A DNA stretch of 64,000 nt from Globisporangium splendens (taxonomy: Eukaryota > Oomycota > Peronosporomycetes > Pythiales > Pythiaceae). A model generated the notes under the pieces. That model was not told where the DNA came from and did not search any database. It saw only the letters and a program-made list of their open reading frames with translations. The DNA lies in assembly GCA_006386115.1 (NCBI GenBank), contig VFIW01000044.1, positions 186,001 to 250,000 on the forward strand, in the 5' to 3' direction. Below are positions 44,701 through 54,989 of this stretch, piece after piece (the stretch's first letter is position 1; each line of letters opens with the position of its first letter). The position numbers were made by a program, and so were the translations under genes.

Positions 44701-45157
44701 ACACGCGCAGCGTCGTCTCGCGTAGCGTGGTGTTGGGCGTCTCGATCCACTGCAGCAGCGTCGGCAGCAGGTCGTCCCATTGCGCGTCGTCCAGGATGCT
44801 GCTCGCGAGTTCGCCGACCGTGTCGCACACCTTGCGGCGGATGCTGCGGTTCTGCTCGGAGCTCAGCACCGCGAGCAGCTCCTGCTTGACGGTCTGGCGC
44901 ACGTGGTCGCTCGCATTCGGCCAGAGCGAGACCGCGTCACGCAGCAGCACGCGGCGCAGCAGCACGGCCGCGAGACCACGCACGTCGTCGGACCGCGACG
45001 AGTGCACGATCTGCACGAGACCCAGCAGCGTGCTGTCGCTCTGCTGCTTGAGCTCGGCAAAGAGCATCTCGGCGCGGTTGCGCTCGCTGTTGTCCATGGA
45101 CATGAGGCTCCAGAGCAGCTTTTCCCAGTCGTTCGCGTCCGCCATCGTCGTCGCCAT
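41702..45157 (-). CDS. IPO5: importin-5 / karyopherin beta-3 homologue
   Basis: A single-exon frame of 1151 codons from the ATG at 45157 (MATTMADANDWEKLLW); an upstream open extension to 45268 looks untranslated. The protein is a string of HEAT repeats, beginning with the importin-beta N-terminal pattern (RNRAEMLFAEL, LAAVLLRRVLLRDAV), as in IPO5/RanBP5 and yeast Pse1. An acidic segment (about residues 875-905) matches the family's acidic loop. Length fits the usual 1090-1120 plus small insertions. It carries ribosomal proteins, histones and other cargo into the nucleus and releases them on RanGTP binding. Strong GC-rich codon bias makes long shadow frames on the other strand. Confidence 0.92.
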   Translation of the reverse strand: MATTMADANDWEKLLWSLMSMDNSERNRAEMLFAELKQQSDSTLLGLVQIVHSSRSDDVRGLAAVLLRRVLLRDAVSLWPNASDHVRQTVKQELLAVLSSEQNRSIRRKVCDTVGELASSILDDAQWDDLLPTLLQWIETPNTTLRETTLRVFEMIAIYIATMIEASFGDDPHAQFEVTVLTMLVKCINDSEGRVALNAIRALSMLLINMETIQIQREDLLRASIPSILAAMHRMLHAQQFEEVMETLEVLIEVVEPHAVFFKPCLREYVETMVRVSDGASGSIPDGCRQLAMEFLVSIAEHAAHSCRKISKNYFVQAVYPVAFKMMLELQDVDTWSVANCDDEEDTSLANHEISNFDVGSEALERLVGAIGAKKSLPKCFALIQEYASNTEQWVYRHAALVGLCQILEILSYENLDAIVRHLLTQAYDVHPRVCCTAIDVIGQMSVDQGPQFQDAYHAQALMILLHYLEDFSKPRLQAHAATALRQFIDMCQPHVLEPYLEKLLTQLFAILQAPNHLRVVQEQSITAISSIATVAGPAFIKYYGAVMPSLQQILLSCLHESTTTGSPGSFTLGGITLECISLIGLAVGKDTFRHESVEIMKIMAEMQNTPKIVGNEWIRTYLLQAWARCCKCLGKEFASYLPVVMPTLLFAAMQQAEFEVDPSTLDDDDDSSLSTNGDNDDIQIAQVNDRCLSIRTSILEEKATACQLLTSMVTDLEETFFPYAEQVTQVLAPLMTDSVHSDIRSSSISSMPALVKCVAIASSNSEAIKQMVDFTLGRLVGALTSEPELDLVMNIMQSMKLCISNALEHHPHVRLNEAQLKELVNGLLLVLGDSFQRRAVQRAQKVVDDGEEYEDVGRPSEDGGDGYDDDDETSENLEQELQFVMGDCIGSLAKTHGEQFFPVFQAILWEKILELSAEHCLAEDRKLALYILDDVLEYCGEPAMREIDVFLPLLIDVLKTSDGYPPLVQAASYGMGICARLGRERFAKHAELCLTLLRGVLMHPQARDPYHLNATDNAVSAFGLICEHQASVVDSATLFPQWLSLLPLRGDLEESVEVMKRLLRYVNDRNEYILGKDCSQLHVVVGIFADVIEFSDAFAVQVGDDEFAKLRDEIRATLASLRVSVPEPIMTAAWGALRTPQQAALHSLFG

Positions 45158-45562
45158 TGTGCTTGATATGTAAAATGTGGATGAAGTTGCTTCTTCTTTC
45201 TTGTCGTGTCGTAAGCGCCGTTGGTCGCACACGATTGCACGGAGACGCAGGGCGGAGCGAGGCGACACGCTACGGCAACAGCACAGCGTCGCGCAGCAGA
45301 CGCGAGTAGAGAGAAGGACGGCGGATCAACGCGCGAAGCGAATGCGATTGTGTGTCAGGCTGTGAGTCCGAGGTGACCACCCACCGTGTGGAGCGCAAGA
45401 ACACACTCCCGATTGGTTAAAATGGATGAGGATACAAGACGCGATTGGTGGAAAGAGAAGATATGCATGGATTTCCGCCAATAGAGAAGCGGCGGACTGC
45501 ATTGGTTGGCTCGCAGCAAATCAAGCCATTTCGGGAATAATAAGGATGCATGGTGGCGGTGA

Positions 45563-47326
45563 CTACAATGGCGCATTGCGCGTGCGCTTCACAGATCGCT
45601 TCTGCCTCTGCTGCAATAGCACGCGCTTGCGCTTGAGATCGCGCTGCTGCCGTTGCTGCTGGCGGGGCGTGTACGCAGCGAGCGGCATCGACACGATGCT
45701 CGACGGAATCTGCGCCAGTTGGCGCCTCTCGTGGTCCTCGACGAGCTCTTCCCACTTGGCGACGATCTCATCGAGACGCTGCTGCAGATCATTAATGCGA
45801 GGCATCACCTCGCGCTCACGTATGTCCTCGTCGTCATTGTCTTCTCTGCGATCAGTTGTGCTGCTGCTGTTGCGATACTCGAGCGCGTGAGCGCGCCATT
45901 CGTGGACAAGCGGCAGGAACCGCTTGCGGATCCGGCGGATCCCGTCCGCGAGGTGCTGGAAGAGCACGACGTTGTCCTGCGATTGCACGCCGTTGCCGCC
46001 CGTGGGGATCGAAATCGTCAATTGGTACGACGCGCTCCCGAGTCCGTACGCCTGGACGATCTCGTTGATGTCCATGTGTGTCAGCGGGTTGTTATCTTCG
46101 TCTTCATCTTCCTCGTACTGCTCGTCTTCAAATGCTTCTGCTTCGGTGCTGGGTACGGTCTCCCATTCAATCGCATCGTCGTCGTCATCACCATTACCAA
46201 CGTTTTCCCACTCTGCATTCTCATTCTCCTCGTTCTCCTCAACGGCATCTGCAGAAATCGCAGCTCCTTCACGACCATCGTGAGCCGTAGCTGTAGCTGC
46301 GTCTTTCCGACTCGGATGTGTGCTGCCATCGTTCCCCTTTTTGCTATCACCATCGTCAAACAGATTGAACGCCTCTAGTGTCGGCACTAGGATCGTGAAA
46401 ATGCGGTTCATTTCGATGATCACGTCCTCCATTTCGGGCATCGCGCGGTGCATCTGGTCCAGTTGCACACAACGGATCCGCTTGCGCAATGTCCTCGCAG
46501 CCTCAGCCTGCTGCTGCGCACAGCGTCGCGTCTCCTGGACGTGCGGGAACACGTACCCTTTCTGCTCCAATGCCGCGTACCCAGCGGCGATGGGCGGGTA
46601 CTTGTCCCCGAAAGCCTCCTTCCAGGACTCGACCATCGCCAGCACGAGCTGCAGCCCTGTATTGGACGATTGCTGCGCTCGAGATGCTCGAATCATGCTC
46701 GCCGGCGCATCGTGCTGCTCGCCCGTGGCCTCAAGCAAACCCGCATAAAGAGCAGAAGCGTTTGCCGCAACCAGCGCGCGAAACGCGACGCTGCGTGAAA
46801 ACAACTCCGAGCACAACGCAACAGCCTACATGCATACACACAGCATGTAAAATCAGCTCTCGTTTCTGCGTCTTGTGCCCATTATACATCGCGCTAACGC
46901 TACCCTTGTGAGCACGAGCGCGGACCGCTTGGCGCGCTTGAGTTGGTGCATCAGGACGTCCAACACCCGGCGCGTGAACTGCGTCTGATTCGCAGGTTGC
47001 GCATGCCGCAGAAAGAGCTTAATGGCCTTCAGTGCGCCCCTCTCCTTCTCTTCTGCAGAGGGTGGCGCCGGTGTGGCGTTAACGGCTGTTGCGCCATTGC
47101 TGTTCTCGACAGCAGCAGTGTTAGTGCTGTGGACCGTCGCTGCAGCTGCAACCTTTGCCTTCGTCTCCACCTTGCGGCGCGCCGCTGGAGGCTTAAAGTA
47201 CGCGTGCAGCAGCTGATTGAACTTGGATGCGTCGTTGTAGTCCACAGGCGTAATGCTGCTTCTGCTCGCATTCGCTGTCGTGGACGCTGTCGTGGACGCC
47301 GTCGCGGCGCGCGGGTGGCGATGCAT
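45563..47326 (-). CDS. UVSSA: UVSSA homologue (UV-stimulated scaffold protein A)
   Basis: Exons 47326-46904 and 46825-45563 (phase 0) give 561 residues. The splice joins SALVLTR to AVALCSELFSRSVAFRAL, restoring the N-terminal VHS-like helical domain. Typical family features follow: VESWKEAFGDKYPPIAAGY, a helical region ending IFTILVPTLEAF, an acidic stretch, then VQAYGLGSASYQLTISIP and IRRIRKRFLPLVHEW. These match the UVSSA region that contacts the transcription-coupled repair machinery. UVSSA recruits TFIIH and USP7 to stalled RNA polymerase II. The usual C-terminal DUF2043 domain is not seen; the protein ends in a basic tail. It lies 405 bases upstream of importin-5 on the same strand. Confidence 0.85.
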
Positions 47327-49084
47327 ATTCGTGTCGGCAGTTCCGCAAATGCTGGGTTGACATTTGGAGTGAGGCGAACTTAATGCGGCAAGCACTTTTC
47401 CTGCAAAGTGCGTATGGGAGTAAAGCGCGTACTTTATAATTCGAACTCATTGCAACCTCTGTGTTACTGCTAGCATACATACACAATAGGTAAGCAGAAA
47501 ATGATGGTCTTGTATAGAGGTGTCACTGTAGATGCTGCTCATGGCTCATGTCGTGACACCACAGAATTAATTACACTTGTTTTCTTTTCACATGACGGTC
47601 CCCACTGCACCGCGTTGGAGTAAAATCGTGACGAATTTTATGCGCGCATTAGTGCCTGACAATAAGCTGACAACAAACGCTCGCTTCATTCAGCTCTTGC
47701 TGCGGATGTAAAAATAGCCTCTTGCGTCGCATCCACCATGGTGCTGACGCTTTGTGTTGTCATCTGGGTGGATGCCTTCAATTATTCATCCTTCGTCACC
47801 TTTTCAGCAAGATCATTCTCGTAATATTGTAGCTTCATGCTTATCACGCGCCAACCATCATCAACCCTGACCATTGGCTTTGTTCGCAGCCGAGAACAGG
47901 GAAGGAGGGATGGATGTCGGAGACTCTCTTCTGAAACACGAGGCAGAACGAAGTGCAAGGATCGTTTCGGATCCGACCTGCCGGATGAGTCTCGCCTGGT
48001 GCAGCACCATCGAAACTCGTCTCTCAGAAAGAGGGGTGGGTGCGCTGCTGATTCGGCATCAAACTCACATAACGCGCGCAACCCATGGCACAAATCACGA
48101 GGTGCTGTGGCTCAAAGCGGTCGGATGGCTGCGACCACAACGCACTGAATCTGATTGGGACCGATCGCGTGTACACCGGCGCTTTCGGCTCTTTTCTGCG
48201 CCAAAAGAGTTCCTCAACTCGAGTTGACTTTGCCGTCCGTTCTTTGTCGGTGTCGTCTGCTTCTGCTGATTCAACTGCTTACCGAGCGACCGACGATGAC
48301 TGCGCGGCGGTGTGCTGCTGCTCCCGCGCACTTGGTGGCTACTGCCCCATTCGTGTCACTTATTGTCCCAGGAACTCGTACTTCCCACACTGTGACTGTG
48401 AACTCGTCATCTCGCAGAGGAACTCTTTGTCCGGTAGCGATAGCAGAGACTCCTCATCATATGGTTCAAGATGCACTCTCTCTCTCTTCTCTCTGGCGAC
48501 ATCCCACTGTGCTGCCGTGCAAAGCCGCTGCATCCCTCCCCTCGCGACTTTATTAGAGCACGCCTCAAGAGCTTGTCAACAACGCGCACAGCAACCGATG
48601 TTTTTTTCCATTTCACTCGCGTGTTTTGTGTTGTTACGTACGAGTTTGCGCCTCATCATTTGTTGGCTCCTCCATGCATATTACTCCGTCGCCCATCGCC
48701 AACCACACAATTAGCCAGTCCCCCTCTTCAACTCACGCTCGCTTGTCCCAGTGTACCATACCGTATGCTCAAACGGGATTGCAGAGAACCGGGTTCAAAT
48801 CAAACAAAAATCTCACACGACAACAACAACACACTCAACCAAGTTGCCCTTTCTCTCATCCACTTTGACTTCGCTACGGTCTGTGTTGCTTGCTTATCAT
48901 TTCCGCCGCATCTAATAGCAACTTGACGCCGTAATTCTTTTGTATGCGATGCTGCTGACAAAGAAAAGGAAGAGAAGAGAAAGACAGGCGGCTACAGTAC
49001 GCTCTTGCCCCTCTTGGCATTCTCCTCGTTCGCCAGCTCATTCTGCGATTTGCGCGCTCGAACCCGGAGACGCTCGCGGACACC
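47327..49084. other. long spacer, no gene seen
   Basis: About 1.75 kb with several chance ORFs (for example at 47.84-48.2 kb) that lack protein-like composition. It serves as promoter region for the diverging UVSSA and basic-domain genes. Confidence 0.55.
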
Positions 49085-50755
49085 ATGACCTTCACCTACG
49101 GCGCTCCCGACCCGTATGACACCGACCTGCACGCGCTCGGCGGTGTCTGGCAGCAGGCCATGATCGCCACTGCGCGCCGCGAAGAGCTCAAGCGCCAGCA
49201 GCAGCAGGACCAGCCACGACCCGTGTACCAGCGCTACCAACCGCGCACCGGGCCGCCGCAGTTCGCGCGCGGTCCCGTGCTGTGGAACCCGGCAGCAGCT
49301 CCTTTGGTGCCTCCAGCATCGAGAGTCCAGGTTCCTACATCAGCAGCTCCAACCTCAGCCACAGAAACTAAGGCAACGCCAGTATACTCGACTCTTTCTT
49401 CTTCTCAAGACTGCCGACGACCTGAGTCCGAAGGCAAGAGCGCTGCGGGGTACGTCGCGCCGTCGATCCACACGATCCTGGACATCGCGCAGTCATCGCG
49501 AGGCTACAAGGTCAGTCGCCACGACAGTCCAGATCGGCCCAGTAACGAATCAGCCGGTGCTGGGGTCATCATCGGGGTCCTTCCTCGGAGCAGCAGTAAG
49601 GCTGCAAGTCCCCCTCCGCGTATCGGTACGTTCGACAGTGGGACGCGCGCTTCGTCTCCTCCGTCTCCTACTCATGGGCTCCCGTCGGCTCTCACCAAGA
49701 AGCCACTGAGACGCGGCAAGTGGACCAAGGCAGAGGAAGTCTACGCCGCCGCGACGATCCAGTACTTCTGCAGCGGACTGCTCAACCTCCAGTTCGGCAC
49801 GCTGCTGCGAGGCTTCCTCGCGCAGCAACTGCACTGCCATCCGATGCGGATCTCCAAGAAGCTGCTGCCGGGGACGCGCTTCCACGGCGTCGAGATCACA
49901 CGGAAGCTCGGCCGCCGCGCGTACTCGCCTCGGTGGTGCGATTCTCCTCAGGCGACGCATGAGAAACTCGAGGCCGAGGAGCATCTGTCGGTGCTGCAGG
50001 CTAAGTTTGTCGCGAGCTTGGAAGAGGAAGAGGAAGGAGAGGATGCAGACGGTGCTATTGTCAGTAAGGATGGTGAAGCACTGAGCGATCGCGCTTCCGA
50101 GTTATCGGATGATCGCGACGGGAAACCACGGCGAGAGCTCTCACCAAAACTCAAGTTGGATCGTGTAGTGGAGGAGGAGAACAAGGAAAACTGGAGCGCG
50201 GTTCGCTCGGCTGGTCACTCGCCACCTGTACACGCGGCTTATCACCCTCAGCTTCAAGGGGTTGGTCAGAAACGCTCTCGAGAGGAATGGTCAATGCAGC
50301 AGCAGCATGAACGACGCTACGCATCGCCTCCACAGCAAGAGAGGAGACTGCATGAGCAGCAGATGTACCATCGCGCAGACCCTCGCTACTACAACCCTGC
50401 GCACGCCCACACTATGACTCCTGAAGGTGGTCGTCACGAGCCACAGCATCCACCGAGATACGAGCTGCCACGATCGACCCGAGGATCTCCAACGTGGCAG
50501 CATCAGCAATCTAGTCACCCAGCAACCGCTTATCACGACGATAGACGAGGTTCTTCGCGGTCGTCCCCATCCGGGCCGCACTATTATCCCGAGCAAGTGC
50601 GCTACTCGCCTGGAGTACCTGCAGGCCGCTACAGCTACTCGGAGAGCCCACATGAACGAGTGGTTCGTGCCCCGGCGCCGCCCCAAACGCCCGTGCTGCC
50701 ATCTCTGCCGTCGCTGCGTGAGTCGCTCGGACGCAACGCGAACACGAGGTTGTGA
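49085..50755 (+). CDS. stramenopile GKWT/MRISKK-domain protein, copy 1
   Basis: A 556-codon single exon. An N-terminal motif MTFTYGAPDPYDTD is followed by Gln/Pro-rich linker, a short block GYVAPSIHTILDI (about residues 120-132), more linker and a basic domain of about 100 residues (about 209-311: RGKWTKAEEVYAAATIQYF, then LRGFLAQQLHCHPMRISKK). That domain resembles a Myb/SANT-related domain that I associate with stramenopile genomes. The rest is disordered, rich in Gln, Pro and His, and ends PSLRESLGR. Probably nuclear and DNA-associated, by inference only. Three hundred bases of the domain are identical to copy 2 at 53.6 kb. Confidence 0.8.
   Translation: MTFTYGAPDPYDTDLHALGGVWQQAMIATARREELKRQQQQDQPRPVYQRYQPRTGPPQFARGPVLWNPAAAPLVPPASRVQVPTSAAPTSATETKATPVYSTLSSSQDCRRPESEGKSAAGYVAPSIHTILDIAQSSRGYKVSRHDSPDRPSNESAGAGVIIGVLPRSSSKAASPPPRIGTFDSGTRASSPPSPTHGLPSALTKKPLRRGKWTKAEEVYAAATIQYFCSGLLNLQFGTLLRGFLAQQLHCHPMRISKKLLPGTRFHGVEITRKLGRRAYSPRWCDSPQATHEKLEAEEHLSVLQAKFVASLEEEEEGEDADGAIVSKDGEALSDRASELSDDRDGKPRRELSPKLKLDRVVEEENKENWSAVRSAGHSPPVHAAYHPQLQGVGQKRSREEWSMQQQHERRYASPPQQERRLHEQQMYHRADPRYYNPAHAHTMTPEGGRHEPQHPPRYELPRSTRGSPTWQHQQSSHPATAYHDDRRGSSRSSPSGPHYYPEQVRYSPGVPAGRYSYSESPHERVVRAPAPPQTPVLPSLPSLRESLGRNANTRL
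49718..50017. repeat. 300-bp identical tract, copy 1
   Basis: Identical base for base to 54177-54476, covering the conserved domain. The coding sequence on both sides is strongly diverged, though from the same gene family. Confidence 0.9.
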
Positions 50756-53555
50756 AGTCACAGTGTCAACGGAAAGCACAACAGCCCACCGATTTTGAAA
50801 CGAGACCACACTATTTATTAGCAAACGTCGATCTAACGAAACTATTGTCATAACAGAAGCGAAGGACTACACCAAGTTTGATGAATTTTGTTTTTATTGC
50901 AGCTACATAAGCTGCAGAGAACTCGGACTGCATGAAGCTGAGATCATTTTTTTTAAAAAAACGGAAAACAAACTGAGTTTCCTGCATTTATATGGATTTG
51001 TGCAGGCGATTGCACCACAGTTTGTAGGAGTAGATGCATTCGGTCGTACCAACTGGAAACGCCGCGCAGCGTGTGTCGTTCTTTGCGTTGTGCTGTGGAT
51101 AGTCAGACGACAGCGGATCGTCTACGCCTCTTCTGGATCCCAAGCTACAGATTCGATGCAGCTTCAACGGCTCGAACTTGGGATTTGCACCGAAAGGAAG
51201 GCGGCGGCAGCCACAAGCAGCAAAAGAAGGAAACTCAGCTCAAGTCATTTTCCATCGTGTGGTCAGCACGTTCTTCAATTATCAGATCCCGTCGTCGCGT
51301 GGTGATGGCGTTACTCACGTCCTGCGTGGCGCTGTTTGAGCGATTTGGGAAGCAATTGGTCCAGTCGCTGCTGACTGTGCAGCATATAAACAGTCATCGC
51401 AGGAATGAGGTCAGCGCGTCGCCGCCCCTTTTGAGAACTTGAGAGAGAACTTGAGGCTCGTCCCGTCCACCAGCAGCTACAGTCAGGAAAAGCCGAGTGT
51501 AAACACGCCCGGCTGCTTCCTGCCTGTCCTCGTGGGTTATTCGAACGTGCCTGCGAATGCGTGCGTCATGGCTATGACGTGGTTGTGTGTCCAGGTACAC
51601 GACGGTGCAACTCTGCGAGGGGATCACAGACTCGCATATCGGATACCTTTGTCATCACACAGCGAGTAACGTGGGACCTCAACCCGGCAGTGACGTCGTC
51701 GTGTTGCTGGTCTCTTTGCATATTCTCAGTGTCTAGATGCTGCACAAAAACGACCATATCAGGTTTTCCATCTAGGAGAGGGTAGTTTCAGTCTGCGATC
51801 AAGTCTCACTGCACACTGTCGATAAACGAGAAGAACACAATCTCGGCAGAAAAAGCCAATCAAAAAGTGCCTGGCAGATCGCTCTTGCGCTGCTGATTCC
51901 CGCGGCGCGCACACTCATCACCCTTTTTGGAGTCATGCGATTTGTGTTCATCTTCAATTTCGCGAGCCCACTCTTTTGGGTGAGCGTGGAACGATTGATC
52001 ACATGGAGCGACATGAAACATGAAGAAGCACGGCGATTTGTGAGAGGAGGTTGTCAGGACATGTACAGTGCGACCCTCCTCTTGACGCTTCAAGTCCAAG
52101 TCCAGCGCGACGATGGCTCAACCTTGCGTTTCTACCCTTCAAGCCAACGGGGATGATGCCTCGCGCATAAGCGTCTACAACTCGGCTACCTATCGATCCT
52201 ACACATCGCGCGATGCAGCCCAGTTGCCAGCGAAGAGAAAAGATGCTCTCGATGGACCAAAAATTCAGCAAGCGAAATGGCACCCACGACGTGAGTATCA
52301 ATACCTTCCCGTAATGGAAACCTCTTCTTTTTGCTTCGAAGCACATGTGGAGGAAGATATCGGAGACTGTGGATCTGGTTTGCTTGTCGCTCACACTTTA
52401 TTCATTCGTCAGATGTACTGTAGTGGAGGAAGCGCTCGGGCAAATGTGCGGATGGATGCCTGCGTTTGGCCGGGACATCCTTCCTGGTGGTGCCGTGCAC
52501 TGTCTGATATACCTAACGCTCTTCTCAGGCTTGCAGCAAAGCAGACCCGCGTCGAAGCGATCGGGCGAGAGCGGGAGGCTACGATGTACAGTGGTCGCTG
52601 ACCTTTGCATCTCGAAAAGTCTTAGTGGCCGCCGACCTTGGTATCAAGAAAAAGCCTCAGTGGGTTACGCACGCGTGCCGCAGAAGCAGCGAATGCTGCC
52701 CAGAGTAGACTAATTGTAAATTCGAGCCCAGGTTTCTCTGGTACGTAGGGTCCATCATGTACATCCGATTCCGTCAAGAGGTTGTTCGCGCGCGTCCCAC
52801 TTGATGCGCAATCGACCCACTCTTGGCGGTCGAGAGCGAGAGTGAGAGTGAGAGTGAGAGCCTTCGTTATCGGTTCGAGTCCAGCCTCCGAGCCTCCGTA
52901 AACGGTTAAGCATCAAGAGCCCATCAACCACATGCCACTTGAAGGTGCGGGTTTTCCTCCAGCCTCAACGAAGCGCTGCTGATTTGCTATCACATGTGCA
53001 CTTTTTGATGCCAATTTTAAAATGGTGGATTCGTGTTCCTGCCTTGCTCGATGCTTTCACTCTCGATCTTAGAGATCTGCCACTTGAGGCTCATGGCTGT
53101 GATGACTGCGATGACTGCTTGCTTCAGTCTCCTGTCCTAAGGCAAAAACATGGCACAGCGTAGATGAGCTTCAGCGGCGTGTCATGTCGCGACGTGATCG
53201 ACTCGGGGGGGCGAGGGGTACAACGTTTTCCCGTACGGGTACCCAGATGAAGTGCAGTGGCACGATCTGGTTCAACAACGAATGCGCTGTTGGGCAAACA
53301 GTGCAGCGCCTACAGCAGGTCAGTCAAGATAGGTACCCTCTTTACGTCTCTGCTCTTTCTTTTTCGTGTTCGGTTCTTGCTCCGTAGGCTTTCGTTGCGG
53401 CTCTTGCTTGGTCCTTAGGTCGATTGTGAGAAAAAGAAACTCACAGTCAGTCTCTTATCCCAGAATCGTTTTCCCCGACGCGAGCGCACGTCGCATTTGT
53501 GTTGTCTGTGGGAGACTGAACTGATCCCGAGCTTTCGACAAAGAGACGCAGCCTC
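50756..53555. other. spacer between tandem paralogues, no gene seen
   Basis: About 2.8 kb. Frames at 51000-51440 and 52113-52601 are open but show no family signal or codon bias like the neighbours. The last 200 bases are the likely promoter of copy 2. Confidence 0.5.
52832..52860. repeat. GAGAGT microsatellite
   Basis: About five imperfect GAGAGT/GAGAGC units in a row in the spacer. Confidence 0.85.
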
Positions 53556-54989
53556 ATGACGTTCGTGTACGGCGAGCCGGATCCGTACGACCCAGACTTC
53601 TATGCGTCCGTCGGCCGCGCAGACAAGGAAGCCTATCCATACAACCACGAGCGCAGGGTGCGCGAGGCATTCCAGCTCAAACGGCAGCAGAAACAGCAGC
53701 AGCTTAGGCGAGGTCTCGTCCATGCATCTCCACCCTCAAGAGGAGCTCTGGGCTGGATTCTGAATGCCCCAGAGGCAGATGAAGCTCAAAGTCACCGTCA
53801 AGACTCCAAGGTACCAGCGCAGCTTCACCCTCATGCTTACGAGCACCTGACCCCGTCTCGCCGACACGATGACGAAGAACAACGTCGACTGCATCCGACA
53901 CCAGCAGCAAGTGGGTACGCTGCGCCGTCGATCCACACGATCTTGGATATCGTGACGCAATCAACGCGTGCTGCGTACGAAGTCCGTCGCGGCGATCACA
54001 AGGTGGCGTTCTCCAGTCCAGAGCGATCAACTGCTGGAGCAATCGTCGGGGTTCGTCCTGAAAAAAGAAGCTCAAGTACGTCATGTAACAATAGTAGTCC
54101 ACTTACGAGTACAAGCGAGAGTGGGACGGCAACTCCGCTTCCCTCGTTTCTCGCCAATATGGAACTCCGGCGCGGTAAGTGGACCAAGGCAGAGGAAGTC
54201 TACGCCGCCGCGACGATCCAGTACTTCTGCAGCGGACTGCTCAACCTCCAGTTCGGCACGCTGCTGCGAGGCTTCCTCGCGCAGCAACTGCACTGCCATC
54301 CGATGCGGATCTCCAAGAAGCTGCTGCCGGGGACGCGCTTCCACGGCGTCGAGATCACACGGAAGCTCGGCCGCCGCGCGTACTCGCCTCGGTGGTGCGA
54401 TTCTCCTCAGGCGACGCATGAGAAACTCGAGGCCGAGGAGCATCTGTCGGTGCTGCAGGCTAAGTTTGTCGCGAGCCTGGAAGAAGAAGCGCAGATGCTT
54501 GCTGAAGAAGAGGAAGAGAGTGGGAAAGGTGTTGCTCAGTCAGCGAAAGAAGCGACCAAGGTCTTGGAAGAAGAGAAGAACCAGCAACCGCCAGAGGTAG
54601 AGGAGACTTACCGAAAGAAGGGGGCGAGTATGTCGCCGAAGATGAAAGAGGTGCAAGTGGTTCAGCAGCGCGTACCTGGCGCAGCACCGCCTCAACACCG
54701 GCAAGTTCGAATGGACCAGAAGCGGGCTCGGGACGAAGAGCCTACTGTCGTGGACTTGCAACCACAACACCACCGAAGACATCACCACCAGTTCCAACAG
54801 AGCAATTATCCAGATCACGCACCAAGTGGATGGAACCAGGAGCAACAGCGAGTGTATCCATGTGGCGAAGCCAGCTCAGGTGTCAGCTGCAGCAGCCCTG
54901 GGGACGTCCACGCCGAATGTGCTTCTCCAGCGCGGCTCGTGCTGCCGTCGTTACGGGAATCGCTCGAGCGAGCGTCCAACATGTTTTGA
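53556..54989 (+). CDS. stramenopile GKWT/MRISKK-domain protein, copy 2
   Basis: A 477-codon single exon in tandem with copy 1. It keeps the three outside motifs (MTFVYGEPDPYDPD at the start, GYAAPSIHTILDIV at about 127-140, PSLRESLER at the end) while the linkers between them do not align well. The basic domain (about residues 205-307) is identical in protein and DNA to copy 1. Downstream are an acidic coiled stretch (EEEEESGKG, KVLEEEKNQ) and a His/Gln-rich tail. Probably a nuclear protein; no experimentally known role is recalled. Confidence 0.8.
   Translation: MTFVYGEPDPYDPDFYASVGRADKEAYPYNHERRVREAFQLKRQQKQQQLRRGLVHASPPSRGALGWILNAPEADEAQSHRQDSKVPAQLHPHAYEHLTPSRRHDDEEQRRLHPTPAASGYAAPSIHTILDIVTQSTRAAYEVRRGDHKVAFSSPERSTAGAIVGVRPEKRSSSTSCNNSSPLTSTSESGTATPLPSFLANMELRRGKWTKAEEVYAAATIQYFCSGLLNLQFGTLLRGFLAQQLHCHPMRISKKLLPGTRFHGVEITRKLGRRAYSPRWCDSPQATHEKLEAEEHLSVLQAKFVASLEEEAQMLAEEEEESGKGVAQSAKEATKVLEEEKNQQPPEVEETYRKKGASMSPKMKEVQVVQQRVPGAAPPQHRQVRMDQKRARDEEPTVVDLQPQHHRRHHHQFQQSNYPDHAPSGWNQEQQRVYPCGEASSGVSCSSPGDVHAECASPARLVLPSLRESLERASNMF
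54177..54476. repeat. 300-bp identical tract, copy 2
   Basis: Partner of 49718-50017, in the same orientation, 4.46 kb apart. Confidence 0.9.

Noticed and set aside
47837..48227. overlapping ORFs in three frames
   Set aside because: Several overlapping open frames with no coherent protein signal.
51000..51305. 101-codon ORF
   Set aside because: No start context, no domain, codon use unlike neighbours.
52113..52601. 162-codon ORF
   Set aside because: Amino-acid composition looks random; no repeat of the nearby gene family.
52860..52910. GGTTCGAGTCC motif resembling a tRNA T-loop
   Set aside because: The flanking bases do not pair as a T-stem and no acceptor stem was found.
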